A stretch of 64,000 nucleotides of DNA, taken from assembly GCA_905221605.1 (NCBI GenBank), contig CAJNDS010001669.1, positions 242,001-306,000 on the forward strand, given 5' to 3'. Each line of letters starts with the position of its first letter. Within the stretch, counting starts at the first letter, position 1. Position numbers and translations under genes: made by a program. The DNA is from Symbiodinium natans. Lineage: Eukaryota; Sar; Dinophyceae; Suessiales; Symbiodiniaceae. Shown in pieces: positions 42,908-52,827 of this stretch. The notes beneath the pieces are model-generated. The model made no database searches. It was not told the origin of the DNA and saw only the letters and a list, made by a program, of their open reading frames with translations.

Positions 42908-43871
42908 TCAATTAGGTTTTATAGGGCGGATGTCCGTTGGGGCAGCGACCTGGGCAACCTTTGGGATGAGAAGTACAAAAGCACGATAGAGGCCCTGCGG
43001 GTGTTGGGAAGCAGTGAAAAGGTTGTTGAGGAACTGTCTGAGAATAATCCTTCCATCTTCAACGCCCCACATTGCCACTAACAATTCATAGGTAATACCA
43101 GAAAGACCTGAGGTTTTACCAGATTTGCCTTTGTTGAGTGCTTCCTGGATCTCCGCATCGGTAAACTCTGCAAGCATGTGCGCACCGGACTCCAACTGCA
43201 AGGACTCGAGTATACCCTGAATCTCTTGGCGCTGTTCCTGTGGGACATCAGAGTGGAAAAGAGTGTCAAAGTGACGCTTGACCCTAGCAGCTGCTTCTCC
43301 GAGTCCTCCGGAGTCTTTGACAAGGGGTTGAAAGTCACCATGAGGTTTGAGCCTTGCTCTCAAGTAGCTAATAGCGTGAGCATCGCCAGAAGCGGCATCA
43401 TCCTCAAGGGACTGGAGCCACAGCAGTCGTTCCGCCCGACGTTTTGCAAGGATAGCTCTCGTGAGTTCAAGCCGTTTGTCAAGATCAGTGCAGAAACGAC
43501 GTTGGTGACAGAGATCCTTCAGGTAGGGGCTGTCTCTATACTTCTTGGATGGGGTGTTGTACGAAGAAGCTTGTTGAAGGGACTGCAGGCACTCCCACTG
43601 ACCCTGGAGAGTAAGGGTTTCAAAGGAGGGCCGCACGACAGCCAGGCATTCAGGCAAATTAGAACCAGCGAGCCACTTAGCACATCGTGCCCTGGCTTTC
43701 GGCTTGCGACGTTTGGTCCTTTTAGGAGCAGCCGCACCAAGGTGCAAGGCCAGCGTGACTCGATCATGATCAGACTGAATGTCATGCCGGGATCCACAAT
43801 GCACCAAGAGCTGATTCTGACCAACAGGCGTAGACACAGTCTGGGACTTTAAAGCACGGCTGATGTAAGCC
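42908..43871 (-). pseudogene. LINE endonuclease end and RT N-terminus
   Basis: 309 codons from 43837, open back to 43870 (YISRALKSQTVSTPVGQNQL). SRHDIQSDHDRVTLAL is the AP-endonuclease C-terminal SDH motif. A 130-residue Arg/Lys-rich linker follows, then FTDAEIQEALNKGKSGKTSG and IPK...DIRPI, the RT 0/1 motifs. The endonuclease catalytic N-terminal half is missing. Confidence 0.85.
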
Positions 43872-43917
43872 TAAACCCTAAACCCTAAACCCTAAACCCT
43901 AAACCCTAAACCCTAAA
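43872..43917. repeat. CCCTAAA array at the LINE 5' edge
   Basis: Six to seven clean units directly joined to the truncated LINE. Confidence 0.9.
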
Positions 43918-43976
43918 ATGCACTGCCCCGGCTCCAAGAGCCATGGGTTCCCCCTACGACCCCCCCTGTATAGTAC

Positions 43977-44205
43977 AGTACCGCCCCTAGGTTCCCCTGT
44001 AATTAGGGCCATTGAGGGATAATGCTATCAATTCCCCTGTAATTAATATAAGGCTACTAAGGGATAAGGTTATTTCAGGGTGAAGCCTAGGGGGGAGGGG
44101 TCTCTAAACCACAGTACCGCCTCTAGGTTCCCCCGTAATTTAAGGCCATTTCGGGATCATGTTATTTGAGGGTGAAACCTAGGGGGGGGGGGGGTACTTT
44201 GGAGT
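43977..44205. repeat. Two-copy direct repeat (CAGTACCGCC unit)
   Basis: Two diverged copies, each beginning ACAGTACCGCC...TAGGTTCCC, with GTAATT and GGGATAA/GGGATCA motifs, and ending GGGTGAA.CCTAGGGGG. The second ends in a G run (44184-44195). Confidence 0.75.
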
Positions 44206-44214
44206 AGGGGAACT

Positions 44215-44296
44215 CATGACAGAGGGTACTTCGGAACATGGGGGGGTCGTCCTCGACAGCCTCCACATGCTGAGAGCGCCATCCCAGATCCTCGAG
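44215..44296 (-). CDS. Candidate exon, unidentified
   Basis: After an ACCCCAG acceptor the minus strand reads LEDLGWRSQHVEAVEDDPPM. Family unknown. Confidence 0.4.
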
Positions 44297-44486
44297 CTGG
44301 GGTTCGGGGTTTGTGTTATAATGTTAGTCTTTTGAATATTCATGTGAATATTTATTATGCTGCTATGAAAATTTTATTAAGTGCTAGGAATGCTTCTGCA
44401 AGTTGTACAGGAAAGGCTGACGCGAGACATCCCTAAACCCTAAACCCTAAACCCTAATATGACCCTAAAACCCTAAACCGAAGAGC

Positions 44487-44570
44487 CTTGAGCTTGCTTT
44501 GCGTCAGGAAGGTCGCGGTGCCGCTCAAGACCAGGAGCAGTGCGGCCTGAAGAGAATTCAGAGACCGCAC
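44487..44570 (-). CDS. Candidate exon with a hydrophobic helix
   Basis: After CCCCAG the minus strand reads VRSLNSLQAALLLVLSGTAT, then FLTQSKLKAL. Leu-rich; could be a membrane or amphipathic helix. Family unknown. Confidence 0.45.
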
Positions 44571-44991
44571 CTGGGGTTTGGGGTTTGGGGTTTAGGGTTT
44601 GGGGTTTAGGGTTTAAGGTTTGGGGTTTGGGGTTTAGGGTTTGGGGTTTAGGGTTTAGGGCTTGGGGTGAAGATTCCATAACATATCTTCGAGATCCTCA
44701 GATGACTTAGTGATACTCCTCTGCTAAGAGGAAGACGTAAACTCCGGGGTTCACCCGACCCCTCTCTCTTCAAAGTAGACATACTCACTTGGGGTTGAGG
44801 GTTTTGGATTCAGGGTCGAGGGCTCAGGGGAGGGAGGGGGAAGGAGAAACTAGGGCCTTGGGAGGTTTATAGGGCCTGTTGACACCCATCCACCCAGATG
44901 TAAAGGGAAGATTCGCAGAGAGAGAGAGAGAGAGGCTGAACCCTAAACCCTAAACCCTAAACCCTAAATTGAGGGGTACGAGGCACCGTGA

Positions 44992-45077
44992 GAAGGATTC
45001 GCCAGCGGCAGGAGCCAACACTTCGCGAACCGTGCTTGGCCATGGGAGCGTTGGTGTCTCTGCCAGTCTCTTGAACT
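44992..45077 (-). CDS. Candidate exon, unidentified
   Basis: After a GAGCAG acceptor-like site the minus strand reads FKRLAETPTLPWPSTVREVL, then APAAGESF. Family unknown. Confidence 0.45.
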
Positions 45078-45079
45078 GC

Positions 45080-45560
45080 TCAGGTTGATTTTAGGGTTTT
45101 TTTGCCGCCTGTCGAACTGGTTCGTGAAGCTTTGGGTTGGGGCTTGCAGGGATGTCCATGAACCAATGAAACCTCAACATCATCTTTGAGTGACATATTC
45201 CAGCAATCCCTAAACAAAAGCCTCTTCAGATCCAGGTAAGGCTTGGACGTCCTGCATGTCATGGTGAAGGCAAACAAACCGACAACGCTGCAACTACCTG
45301 GTGCGCGCACGACTTCTTCTCGTCACTCGGCGGCTGTGGTTGTCTCTATGTCCGGCACGTCTTGCCACATCTTGGGGCGCATGCACGGCGTTCAGAGCGG
45401 AAGCCACGCCTGCTGGCCCAAATTCATCCAGAAAAGTCCGAATCAGAGAGATGTGCATGGCTTCGTGAGCACTCTTGTGGTGCATATCTTGCGAACCCAC
45501 TCGATGGCTCACATCTGTGGAGCAGTGGGCCCCAGTGTGCTGACAAGACAAGCGCCTCCG
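45080..45560 (-). other. Open island, probable exons, unidentified
   Basis: Two overlapping minus-strand frames are open: 45294-45551 (HISLIRTFLDEFGPAGVASA, then LNAVHAPQDVARR) and 45080-45310 (PYLDLKRLLFRDCWNMSLKD). Both look protein-like, so at least one splice or frame change lies between them. No family recognised. Confidence 0.35.
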
Positions 45561-45570
45561 AAGCTGTCGG

Positions 45571-45737
45571 TACTTGGAGGTTCATGGGACTTAATAACCA
45601 CTTATAACTGGGCTTTTATAACCCTACTTAGAATAGGGATAGCCCCTATAAGGCGCCCTTTAGGCCTTTAGGGGTATTATAAGTGGGGTTCTAAGTACAG
45701 TTATAATTGGCTAGTAAGTACCATGAACCTCCGAGTA
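45571..45737. repeat. MITE-like palindrome, family A, long subtype
   Basis: Arms TACTTGGAGGTTCATGGGAC and TACCATGAACCTCCGAGTA; same interior as 19491-19645. Confidence 0.85.
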
Positions 45738-46439
45738 CCTTCCTCCCAGAGACTCCAGGAGACTTGGTTGCTCTTTAGGCCCCCCAATAAAAGTTTAACG
45801 TTTAGCGCCCTTAATATGAACCTAGAAGAACCCCAAAACTCATAAAGTGATAAAACTGTAGTAAGGTCCCACTTAGGATAGGGAAACTACCTTAAACTGC
45901 AACAAGGCTCGCAAGCGCATAGACAATCTCGAGGTAAGGTGTGTTGGAGTTTCTGGAGCGTCTACCTCCAACAAAACAATGGCTTCGGACAGAAGCAGCT
46001 GCCAGGCTACAGTCGCACACAAGATGCTGGCAGCCCAGCTCCTGCGCCGCAACGCAGCCGGCACTTAAAAGATTTACAGCAATCAAGCAAACGAGAATCC
46101 GTTTTTTGGCAACAACTAGTAGAACCCCTAAACCCTAAACCCTAAACCCAGTAAACCCAGTAAACCCAGTAAACCCTGATCCTCTCATGGGAAACCAGAG
46201 TGCTGCACTTCTTGCAACACATAAGTGTGCGGAAGGGACAGACCGGGGTGCAAAGCTCTGAAGCCAGCAGATCGCAGGGTTTAGGGTTTAGGGAGGACTG
46301 AAGAGAGCCCGAAATCAGACAACAAGCAAGTCTACAGATGAAATCCAACTTCTGTGGAGTGGAATTAGGGTTTCGGTTTAGGGTTTAGGGTTTAGGGTTT
46401 AGAGCTTCAGGGCTTAAGGTTTAGACCTGCACAAACCCC

Positions 46440-46520
46440 TTTGACTGGAGGAAAAAGTCTGGTGCCTTGAGGTCCGGGCCAACGCCGGATGCAATCTGCC
46501 GAATCAGTCCGAGCACCCAA
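46440..46520 (-). CDS. Candidate exon, unidentified
   Basis: The minus strand reads VLGLIRQIASGVGPDLKAPD, then FFLQSK. It ends in CAGTCAAAGG, like the next exon upstream (46690-46797). Family unknown. Confidence 0.4.
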
Positions 46521-46689
46521 AAAATACCCCAAATTTCCTAAATGTCCTAAACTAAGCTCCCCTAAACCCTAAACCTAAATCCTAGTCCCCTAAACTCCCC
46601 TAAACACCTCAACCTCGCCTAAACTCTCCTGAAGTCCCCCTAGCTCCCTAAAGCCTAGCTCCCTAAAGCCTACGCCCTACACCTTTGAC

Positions 46690-46797
46690 TGGCCGAAAAG
46701 TCGGCGAAAGTCTGCATTCGAGACCATGCCGGCCACCGGGGCGTTGTAGAGGTCCCAGTGCGATCCTCGGGCGGGTCAGCCTACAAGTTCAAATTGC
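46690..46797 (-). CDS. Candidate exon, unidentified
   Basis: The minus strand reads SHWDLYNAPVAGMVSNADFR, then RLFGQSK, followed by a GTGTAGGG donor. It could be a late exon of the kinase gene or the next gene. Confidence 0.45.
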
Positions 46798-46856
46798 TGA
46801 CTTTCCTAGTGGAGCTGAAGAAAACAAAACCCCATTATAACCCTAAACCCTAAACA

Positions 46857-46921
46857 CCCCTTTCTTGCAAGGCGCGCTTGGCCACCTTCGTTAGCCATTC
46901 GATCAGCACCTCGCGGGTCAC
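46857..46921 (-). CDS. Probable EF-hand exiting helix exon of the CDPK-like gene
   Basis: After a CACCCAG acceptor the minus strand reads VTREVLIEWLTKVAKRALQE. V-T-x-E-x-L-I-E-W-L is typical of the end of an EF-hand loop and its F helix. It is the most 3' exon I would assign to the kinase gene. Confidence 0.5.
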
Positions 46922-47019
46922 CTGGGTGGGTGGGGGATTCGGTACACAAGGGTTTAGGGTTTAGGGTTTAGGGTTTAGGGTTTAGGGTGCGTATACCCCC
47001 TCCCTTTCTCGGGATAACC

Positions 47020-47165
47020 ATGTTTCCACATTGCTCTCCCCTTTTCCCACTGGACTGAAAGCGCTTGAGCGAAGCAACGTAAAAGACTGCAAGGCGTTGC
47101 GCGACTTCGCAGCAGCACAAATTGAAGCCCTGACACATGAGACAAAGTGCCACAAGGCTACCGGC
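47020..47165 (-). other. Open island, unidentified
   Basis: The minus strand is open with a Cys-rich hydrophobic stretch (ALCLMCQGFNLCCCEVAQRL). It could be intronic chance; no splice signals stand out. Confidence 0.25.
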
Positions 47166-47674
47166 GACAATGGTACTATTCTAGTTTAAGAAGCCCCCAG
47201 CCCTAATCCCTAACGTCTTCAAGCCGCAAACCCTAAAGGCTAATCCCTGCAAAGCCTAAACCCTAATCCCTGCAATCAAACCCTGCACGCCTAATCCCTG
47301 CAAGCCTCAAACCCTTTTGAACCCATGCCCAACCCTAATCCCTGTAAGCCCTAGACCCCAAACCCGAATCACTGTGACCCCCCAAACCCTCAAACCAAAC
47401 CCTAATCCCTGTACACCCTAAACCCCAAACCCTCATCCCTGCAAGCCCTAAACCCTAAACCCTAAACCCAAAGTCCTAAGCCCTAAGCCCTAACCCTAAA
47501 CCCTAAACCCTAAACCCGAAACCATAAAACACTGCAAGCCCTAAACCTTCATCCCTGTAAGCTCGGCTTGGGGTTTACAGGGCTTAGGGTGTTTAGGGTT
47601 TAGGGTTTAGGGTTTAGGGTTTAGGGTTCAGGGTTCAGGGTTCAGGCTTTAGCTCCCTTGTCGAGTTGCAGGAC

Positions 47675-47723
47675 CTTTCAACGCATTCTCCACGGCTGAG
47701 TGGACCTCCTGGAGTGTCAGGTC
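47675..47723 (-). CDS. Probable EF-hand exon of the CDPK-like gene
   Basis: After CTGAACCAG the minus strand reads DLTLQEVHSAVENALK and stops at a GTCCTG donor. D-L-T-L-x-E-V is the second half of a calcium loop and its exiting helix. Confidence 0.55.
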
Positions 47724-47872
47724 CTGGTTCAGGGTTCAGGGTTCAGGTTTCAGGGTTCAGGTTCAGGGTTTGGGGTTTAGGGTTTAGGGTTTCGGGTTTA
47801 GGGTTTAGGGTTCAGGTTTCAGGGTTCAGGTTCAGGGTTTGGGGTTTAGGGTTTGGGGTTTAGGGTTTGGGG

Positions 47873-48023
47873 CTTCTTGGAGGTTCATGGGGAGTTAGAA
47901 GTAGGGTCAGAGCTATGGTGGCTATACTTATAACCCTACTCAGGGGCCTCATCACACTACTTTGAACTACCCTAAACCCTAAACCCGAAACCCTAAACCC
48001 TAAAGCGCGTGAACCTCCAAGTA
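47873..48023. repeat. Family-A palindrome interrupted by a telomere array
   Basis: Left arm CTTGGAGGTTCATGGGGAG, right arm GTGAACCTCCAAGTAA. A short CCCTAAA array (47970-48004) lies inside the right arm, between AACTACC and GTGAACC. Confidence 0.75.
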
Positions 48024-48722
48024 ATGATGGAATTCTACCTTAAATGACTTCCGAGGATGCCAAAATGATGTCAGGTGTTTAGGGTTTAGGGTTTAGGGTT
48101 AGGGCTTTCTGAGTGCATTGGGCTCTGGGGCCACAGTGGAGATTTTGGGTTTGGGATTCGTGGTCGGCTGCGTCGGGCAAGTTAGATCTCTTGTAAATCC
48201 TCCTGCACACCTTGACGAACTGCATCACAGGCAATATTTTTGTTTTACCCCAGCACTACCCCTGCGGGTGAGGGCTTAGGGTTACGAGGGTTCAGGGCAT
48301 GGGGAACACCCTAAACCCTAAACCCTGATTACTGCAGGCTCAAATATATATAGGGGGGCCTCTCTAAATTTAGAATGTGAATTTGCGTGGATTCTGATTC
48401 TATAGGGATTGAAGGGCTCCTGCAGCAACCCACTGCCAAGCCATCGACTACAGGTCGCAGGCGCGTGGAGTGGGAAGCACACGCATTAACCGTCTGAACC
48501 CACCAAATAGGGGACAAGTTGCGTTCGCTGGGTCAATCTCCAACTTCTCCAGCCTTGCGTAAACACTCAAGTTGGCTGATGTCGAAGCTGCATTGCATAC
48601 TTCGTTCCTGATTCCGGTCAGACCTGAAGCCAAAACCCTACTTTCGTGTAACTGGCCTTCTTTTTGTTCAAGCTGGAATTGCTTACGGCCCCTGGCAACC
48701 CAACCCTGATTGAACCCTGAAC

Positions 48723-48821
48723 CTTGGGATGTTCCCCCATATACTATAGCAGCCCTTAATAGGGATTATAGTACTCCCCCCCCCCCCCCCCCAGCTGTTT
48801 GACAAGGGGGGAACATACCAA
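48723..48821. repeat. MITE-like palindrome, family B
   Basis: Arms CTTGGGATGTTCCCCC and GGGGGGAACATACCAA, with a C run in the centre. Better preserved members are at 51430 and 51837. Confidence 0.7.
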
Positions 48822-48849
48822 CCTAAACCCTAAACCCTAAACCCTAAGC

Positions 48850-48918
48850 CAGAAGCTCTCCCAATCCCCAGGCCAAGCAGCAGCTTGTCGTACAAGCGCT
48901 GTTCCCGTTCACCTGGGG
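48850..48918 (-). CDS. Candidate exon of the CDPK-like gene
   Basis: After ACCCCAG the minus strand reads GEREQRLYDKLLLGLGIGRA. Helix-like, in the region between EF-hand exons; family assignment not possible from this piece alone. Confidence 0.35.
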
Positions 48919-49339
48919 TTCTGTTTATTGTCCAATAGTAGGATTCCCTTGTAAGGGTTTAGGGTTTAGGGTTTAGGGTTTCGGGTTTCGGGTTTCGGGT
49001 GTAGGGCTCCCTTATTATAGGGACCCCAATAAAAGGTGCCCCAAATTTCGGAAATCTCCGGGGCTCGGAAGGGAGTCGAAGATCCCCTCATATCTCGAAG
49101 ACCTACGTAGTTGTACGTAGGGTACTTGGAGAAGAGAAGGTTAGGGGTCCGGGGGTTTAGGGTTTAGGCTTGTTGAAGAAGGGTCCAGTCAGCGATCGCT
49201 TCAGCGCAGAGTCATGCGACATCAGTGGTGCTGACCTCACTTAGGAAACTGGCATTAAAACCACCTGCCTCCCCTTAACCCTAAACCATAAAACCAAAAC
49301 CCAAAACCCTAACCCCCTGACCCTCCCCCGCTCCCCAAA

Positions 49340-49409
49340 AACATCCCAATTCTGCGCCGAGAGGCCCTTGACCACAGCGACGGCGGCAGAGAACTCCTGA
49401 AAATCCTTG
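49340..49409 (-). CDS. Probable EF-hand helix exon of the CDPK-like gene
   Basis: After TCCCATAG the minus strand reads KDFQEFSAAVAVVKGLSAQN, then WD and a GTTTTT donor. D-F-Q-E-F-x-A-A is the usual end of an EF-hand (loop position 12 Glu, then F helix). Confidence 0.55.
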
Positions 49410-49459
49410 CTATGGGAGCCCATAACTCCAAAAGAAACGTTTACCCTAAACATCTAAGC

Positions 49460-49612
49460 TAGATATACATAGACCTATACATATATGTATATATATATAT
49501 ATATACAAATATGTGGAACTGTGTTATATATCTATATACATACATACAGGGAGCTCTTTCTTATGTTCTAGATCTTACACACACATACATACATACATAT
49601 ATATATATATAT
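49460..49612. repeat. TA-rich microsatellite cluster
   Basis: (TA)n tracts with CA/CATA interruptions. Similar clusters are at 56540-56605, 56665-56710, 61033-61065, 61345-61480 and 62540-62597, all in presumed introns of the kinase gene. Confidence 0.9.
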
Positions 49613-49873
49613 CAGGACCCTTAAATAAATGCGTCAATGATTCGTGCGGTAGTCCTGAATTGTGCTCTGGGGCGAGCCAGCCGCAACAAGAGCCGCATTA
49701 AATAGGCGTACATTCCAAAGAGTGGTGATTCGAACAGCGTCAACCCCCTCGCAGCAGAAGCTTTCACGGAAAAAGGCCACGCCCAAACCAGCATCCGAGG
49801 AACACATGCAACCCTATAAGATGGCCCAAGGAGGGTGCCTCACGAATAAGTGCAAAAAATCCCTTGGGCAAGC

Positions 49874-49963
49874 GTCTAATCGGCCAGACTGGTCCGTGTC
49901 CATTGCAGATGCGACCCGCAAGCCGTGCTCACGCTCGATGCCAAGCACCTCCTTCGCGCTCTT
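49874..49963 (-). CDS. EF-hand exon of the CDPK-like gene
   Basis: The minus strand after CAGTAG reads KSAKEVLGIEREHGLRVASA, then MDTDQSGRLD. D-T-D-Q-S-G-R-L-D is a canonical calcium-binding loop start. The intron upstream contains the family-D palindrome at 49971. Confidence 0.7.
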
Positions 49964-49970
49964 CTACTGT

Positions 49971-50070
49971 TTTGCTTAAGAACCCCAAAAGAACAGAAAG
50001 TAATAATCCCTATATTACCCTTAATAAGGAATGTTTATTTTATTTTTCCGGGGTTCTTAAGCAATTAGTA
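49971..50070. repeat. MITE-like palindrome, family D
   Basis: Arms TTTTGCTTAAGAACCCC and GGGGTTCTTAAGCAATTAG. It sits eight bases from an EF-hand exon, so one arm may contribute to the acceptor (AAGCAAAACAG). Confidence 0.8.
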
Positions 50071-50156
50071 GTCTTGGGGAGCAGCGAGAGCTTGTTTTTG
50101 TTGGCTGTGGGCTCCCAACATGCACCGGCTTAGGGTTCAGGGCTTACGGTTCTTGG

Positions 50157-50258
50157 CTGCACTTAGCAGGGTAGCTATGGATTTAATTTTTAGCTGCTTA
50201 CTAAGAAACATAATAAACCCAAAAAGGCCAAGGATCTAAAGGTACAGTAAAGCACCAT
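50157..50258 (-). repeat. Introner-like element, 102 nt
   Basis: The minus strand starts ATGGTGCTTTACTG and ends CTGCTAAGTGCAG, then CCAAG. It shares ordered blocks (TTTAGATCCTTGGCCTTTTTGGG, broken here as TTTAGATCC and CCTTTTTGGG) with 63134-63230. It lies at the end of an EF-hand exon, so it is probably an intron, although the donor reads AT rather than GT. Confidence 0.65.
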
Positions 50259-50384
50259 AGAGGGTTGTGCAGCGCCTAATTTGCAAACCGTTTGCGCCCA
50301 TCTCCTCCAGTGCATTCGCAATTTCATCGTACGACAAGTGGCCTGCATGCACGTCAGACATGAGGCTATTTGCAGCGGCGTGGG
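50259..50384 (-). CDS. EF-hand exon of the CDPK-like gene
   Basis: The minus strand reads HAAANSLMSDVHAGHLSYDE, then IANALEEMGANGLQIRR. A loop of the form D-V-H-x-G-H-L-S-x-D-E followed by an amphipathic helix ending in MGAN matches the first EF-hand of CDPKs, with His in place of some liganding residues. The acceptor is uncertain (CTATAG is the best). Confidence 0.65.
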
Positions 50385-51075
50385 CTATAGTTAGGAACTT
50401 AGTTAAGGATGTACTCAGGCGGCTTCACGTTTCGTGGGCTCGTTGGCACACTGTCCTGCTCACGGAAATCTGGTTCCAGCCAACAGGCAAGTTAGGGTTT
50501 ACTTGGAGGTTAACAGGTAACAATAAGTGTTGTCATAAGTACACTGAAAGTTATAGCTAGCCAAGTAGCCCTATACCCTAAACCCTAAACCCTGAACCCT
50601 AAACCCTAAACCCTGAAGTAGGGGAGCTACTGAGGCTGGAACGTCTGGTCCGAACCGACTCTCTACTACGACGGTAGGGTCTTCAATCTAAACTCTCCTG
50701 GCAAGCGTTTATACTAGCTTAGGGTTTAGGTTTAGGGTCTAGGGCTTAGGGTTTAGGGTTTAGGGTTTCGGGTAGGTAGCTATGTAACCATCTTGTAAAA
50801 TAAGGGTACACCGTTTTTGGTGCTTTGGAACCAGAACCCAAAAAGGGCAAACGGGTACATTGGGTTTCTTGGAGGTTCATGGGTAGTTCTGAGTAGGGTT
50901 ATGGTAACTACACCAGCTTGAAACCCCCTAAACCCCAAACCCTCAGCCCTACACCCAAGCCCTAAACCCTGAAGGCACTCATAAACCTACTTACAATTAC
51001 CCTAAACCCTAAACCCTAAACCCTAAACCCTAAACCCTAAACCCTAAACCCTAAACCCTGTAACCCTGGGCAAGT

Positions 51076-51148
51076 CAGAGGCTCAGGTCGTGACCGCTCT
51101 GCTCATGGTCCACGCGCTTGAAGCTCTCGGCTGCTCTTCTAAGATCAC
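51076..51148 (-). CDS. Probable EF-hand entry exon of the CDPK-like gene
   Basis: After CCTTCAG the minus strand reads DLRRAAESFKRVDHEQSGHD, then LSL. L-x-x-A-x-x-F-x-x-x-D is the E helix and loop start. The 3' boundary is not clear. Confidence 0.55.
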
Positions 51149-51184
51149 CTGAAGGCTCCCCGGAGAGCCTCAAAACCCTTTAGT

Positions 51185-51268
51185 GGGTTTAGGGTTTAGG
51201 GTTTAGGGTTTAGGGTTTAGGGTTTAGGGTTTAGGGTTTAGGGTTTAGGGTTTAGGGTTTAGGGTTTA
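51185..51268 (+). repeat. TTTAGGG array
   Basis: About 12 consecutive TTTAGGG units. A palindromic family-C element follows immediately (TTCCTTAATTAAGG core near 51.3 kb). The array lies in a presumed intron between the junction-helix exon (52.8 kb) and an EF-hand-like exon (51.1 kb). Confidence 0.95.
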
Positions 51269-51429
51269 TACCATTATGTAAACTATCCTTAGTATGATTG
51301 AAGGTATCTTCCTTAATTAAGGGGTATAAAAGGGGTCCTTGGGTTGATCCTGACATAAGGTAGAATTCCACGGTAGAGTAGAGTTCCACAACTCAGGGGT
51401 ATAATCAGGGCTCTTTGCAACCGTTGTCC

Positions 51430-51532
51430 TTTGGGATGTTCCCCCTTAGACTATCAGTCCTTAGTAGGGATTATGATAGGGGGTACTAGAATCCTTATTC
51501 AGGACTGTTTGTAGAAGGGGAAGCATCCCAAG
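51430..51532. repeat. MITE-like palindrome, family B
   Basis: Arms TTGGGATGTTCCCCCTTAG and GAAGGGGAAGCATCCCAAG with mirrored AGTCCTTAGTAGGGAT in the interior. Confidence 0.8.
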
Positions 51533-51836
51533 CTGTCCTCCTGGAACCTGAATGCCAGCCCTAAACCCTAAACCCAAAGCCCTAAGTCCCATCCCAATGT
51601 GTCCCATACAGTGGTGGTCTGCAAGTTCCGAGCAGGGTGTGCGGTGGATCTTACAGCTTGCAAAGACGCCGTCCGCCAATTTAGGGTTTAGGGTTTAGGA
51701 AGATTTAGGAAGAGAAGTTCTGTTGCACAACCAATTCGCAAGCAGCATCCTGCTAATAGCTTGAGAAAGGCTGGCAACCCTCAAGCACCGCCCCTTGACG
51801 TGTTCAAAGGGTTTGGGAAACACTTGTCTGGCAAAA

Positions 51837-51936
51837 CTTGGGATGTTCCCCCTCATACTAACAGCTCCTTAATAGGAGTATAATAGGGGGTACTATACTC
51901 CCTAAAAAGGACTAATTTGAAGGGGAACATCCCAAG
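51837..51936. repeat. MITE-like palindrome, family B
   Basis: Arms CTTGGGATGTTCCCCCT and AAGGGGAACATCCCAAG, almost perfect; 100 bp in all, 300 bp from the copy at 51430. Confidence 0.85.
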
Positions 51937-52146
51937 GCAAAACAATGCAAACGTGGCACTCTTAAGACAGCTTAGTCTGTGAAGAATGTCTGCAGTTTAG
52001 GGTTTGACCACGTCTTAGTCCTGCATTGTCTTGGCATTGGCTCGCAGCCATGGAAGGAATATTTTTACTGTTTGAATAAGATACGAAACGTAACCCTAAC
52101 CCTAAAACTCCCTAAACCCTAAACCCTAGACCCTAAACCCTAAACC

Positions 52147-52323
52147 GACTTGGGGGTTCACGGGTAGTTGTAAGTGGGTTCTAAGTATGAGAACTATTCT
52201 GGGTTTAGGGTTTAGGGTTTAGGGTTTAGGGTTTAGGGTTTAGGGTTTAGGGTTTAGGGGTTAGGGTTTAACCATTGAGGGTACTTGTAGGCCTACGTAT
52301 AACTACCCATGAACCTCCAAGTA
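52147..52323. repeat. Family-A palindrome with a TTTAGGG array in its centre
   Basis: Arms ACTTGGGGGTTCACGGGTAG and CTACCCATGAACCTCCAAGT flank an eight-unit TTTAGGG array (about 52202-52262). Confidence 0.85.
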
Positions 52324-52737
52324 AAGCTTCGCACCTAAACTGCTATGTGCTGAATTGCCCTGAAAGACTACAAGAGGAAAATCCCTATATTACCCTTGTA
52401 AGGAAGATGTGTTGTCAATTTTTGGGTGGCTCTTAAGCAAATAGTAGTAAACAACGGGCCGCCCAGATGATACGTATGATGATAATCAACTATACTTATT
52501 TATAACCCCATTAAGGGTACTTATAATCCGCCTTCTAACGAAATACCCATGAACCTCCCCGTAAACCTTCAAACTTTAAACCCTAAAATCCTGCACCAAC
52601 CCTAAACCCTAAACCCTAAACCCTAGATCCTAAACCCTAGACCCTAAACCCTAGACCCTAGACCCTAGACCCTAAACCCTAAACCCTGAACTACTGGGTT
52701 GTCTCGTACCAACTCCTGGTTCCCTGGTTCCGCCTAC

Positions 52738-52827
52738 CGGAAGGTACGAGGCCAAGTGGAAGGCCACCGCTCGCTGAAGCGGCGTCCGCTTGGCGAAGCG
52801 AACCAAAGATTTGCAGATGCGCCGCCT
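52738..52827 (-). CDS. CDPK junction (autoinhibitory) helix exon
   Basis: Exactly 90 nt: acceptor AAAATGCAG, then RRRICKSLVRFAKRTPLQRA and VAFHLASYLP, then donor GTAGGC. The pattern L-x-x-F-A-x-x-x-x-L-x-R-A-V-x-x-H-L-A matches the CDPK junction helix that links the kinase domain to the EF-hands and inhibits it without calcium. This exon is the main reason for calling the gene CDPK-like. Confidence 0.75.

Larger units (their letters stand above)
41080..43871 (-). mobile_element. 5'-truncated non-LTR (LINE) retrotransposon
   Basis: Minus-strand remnant starting inside the endonuclease C-terminus and ending about 100 bases after the RT ORF stop. The 5' edge (43871) abuts a CCCTAAA array, and the 3' edge runs into TTGCAAAAGGGTTTAGGG on the element strand. 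There is no poly(A) tail. The truncation and two frame changes make it inactive. Confidence 0.8.
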
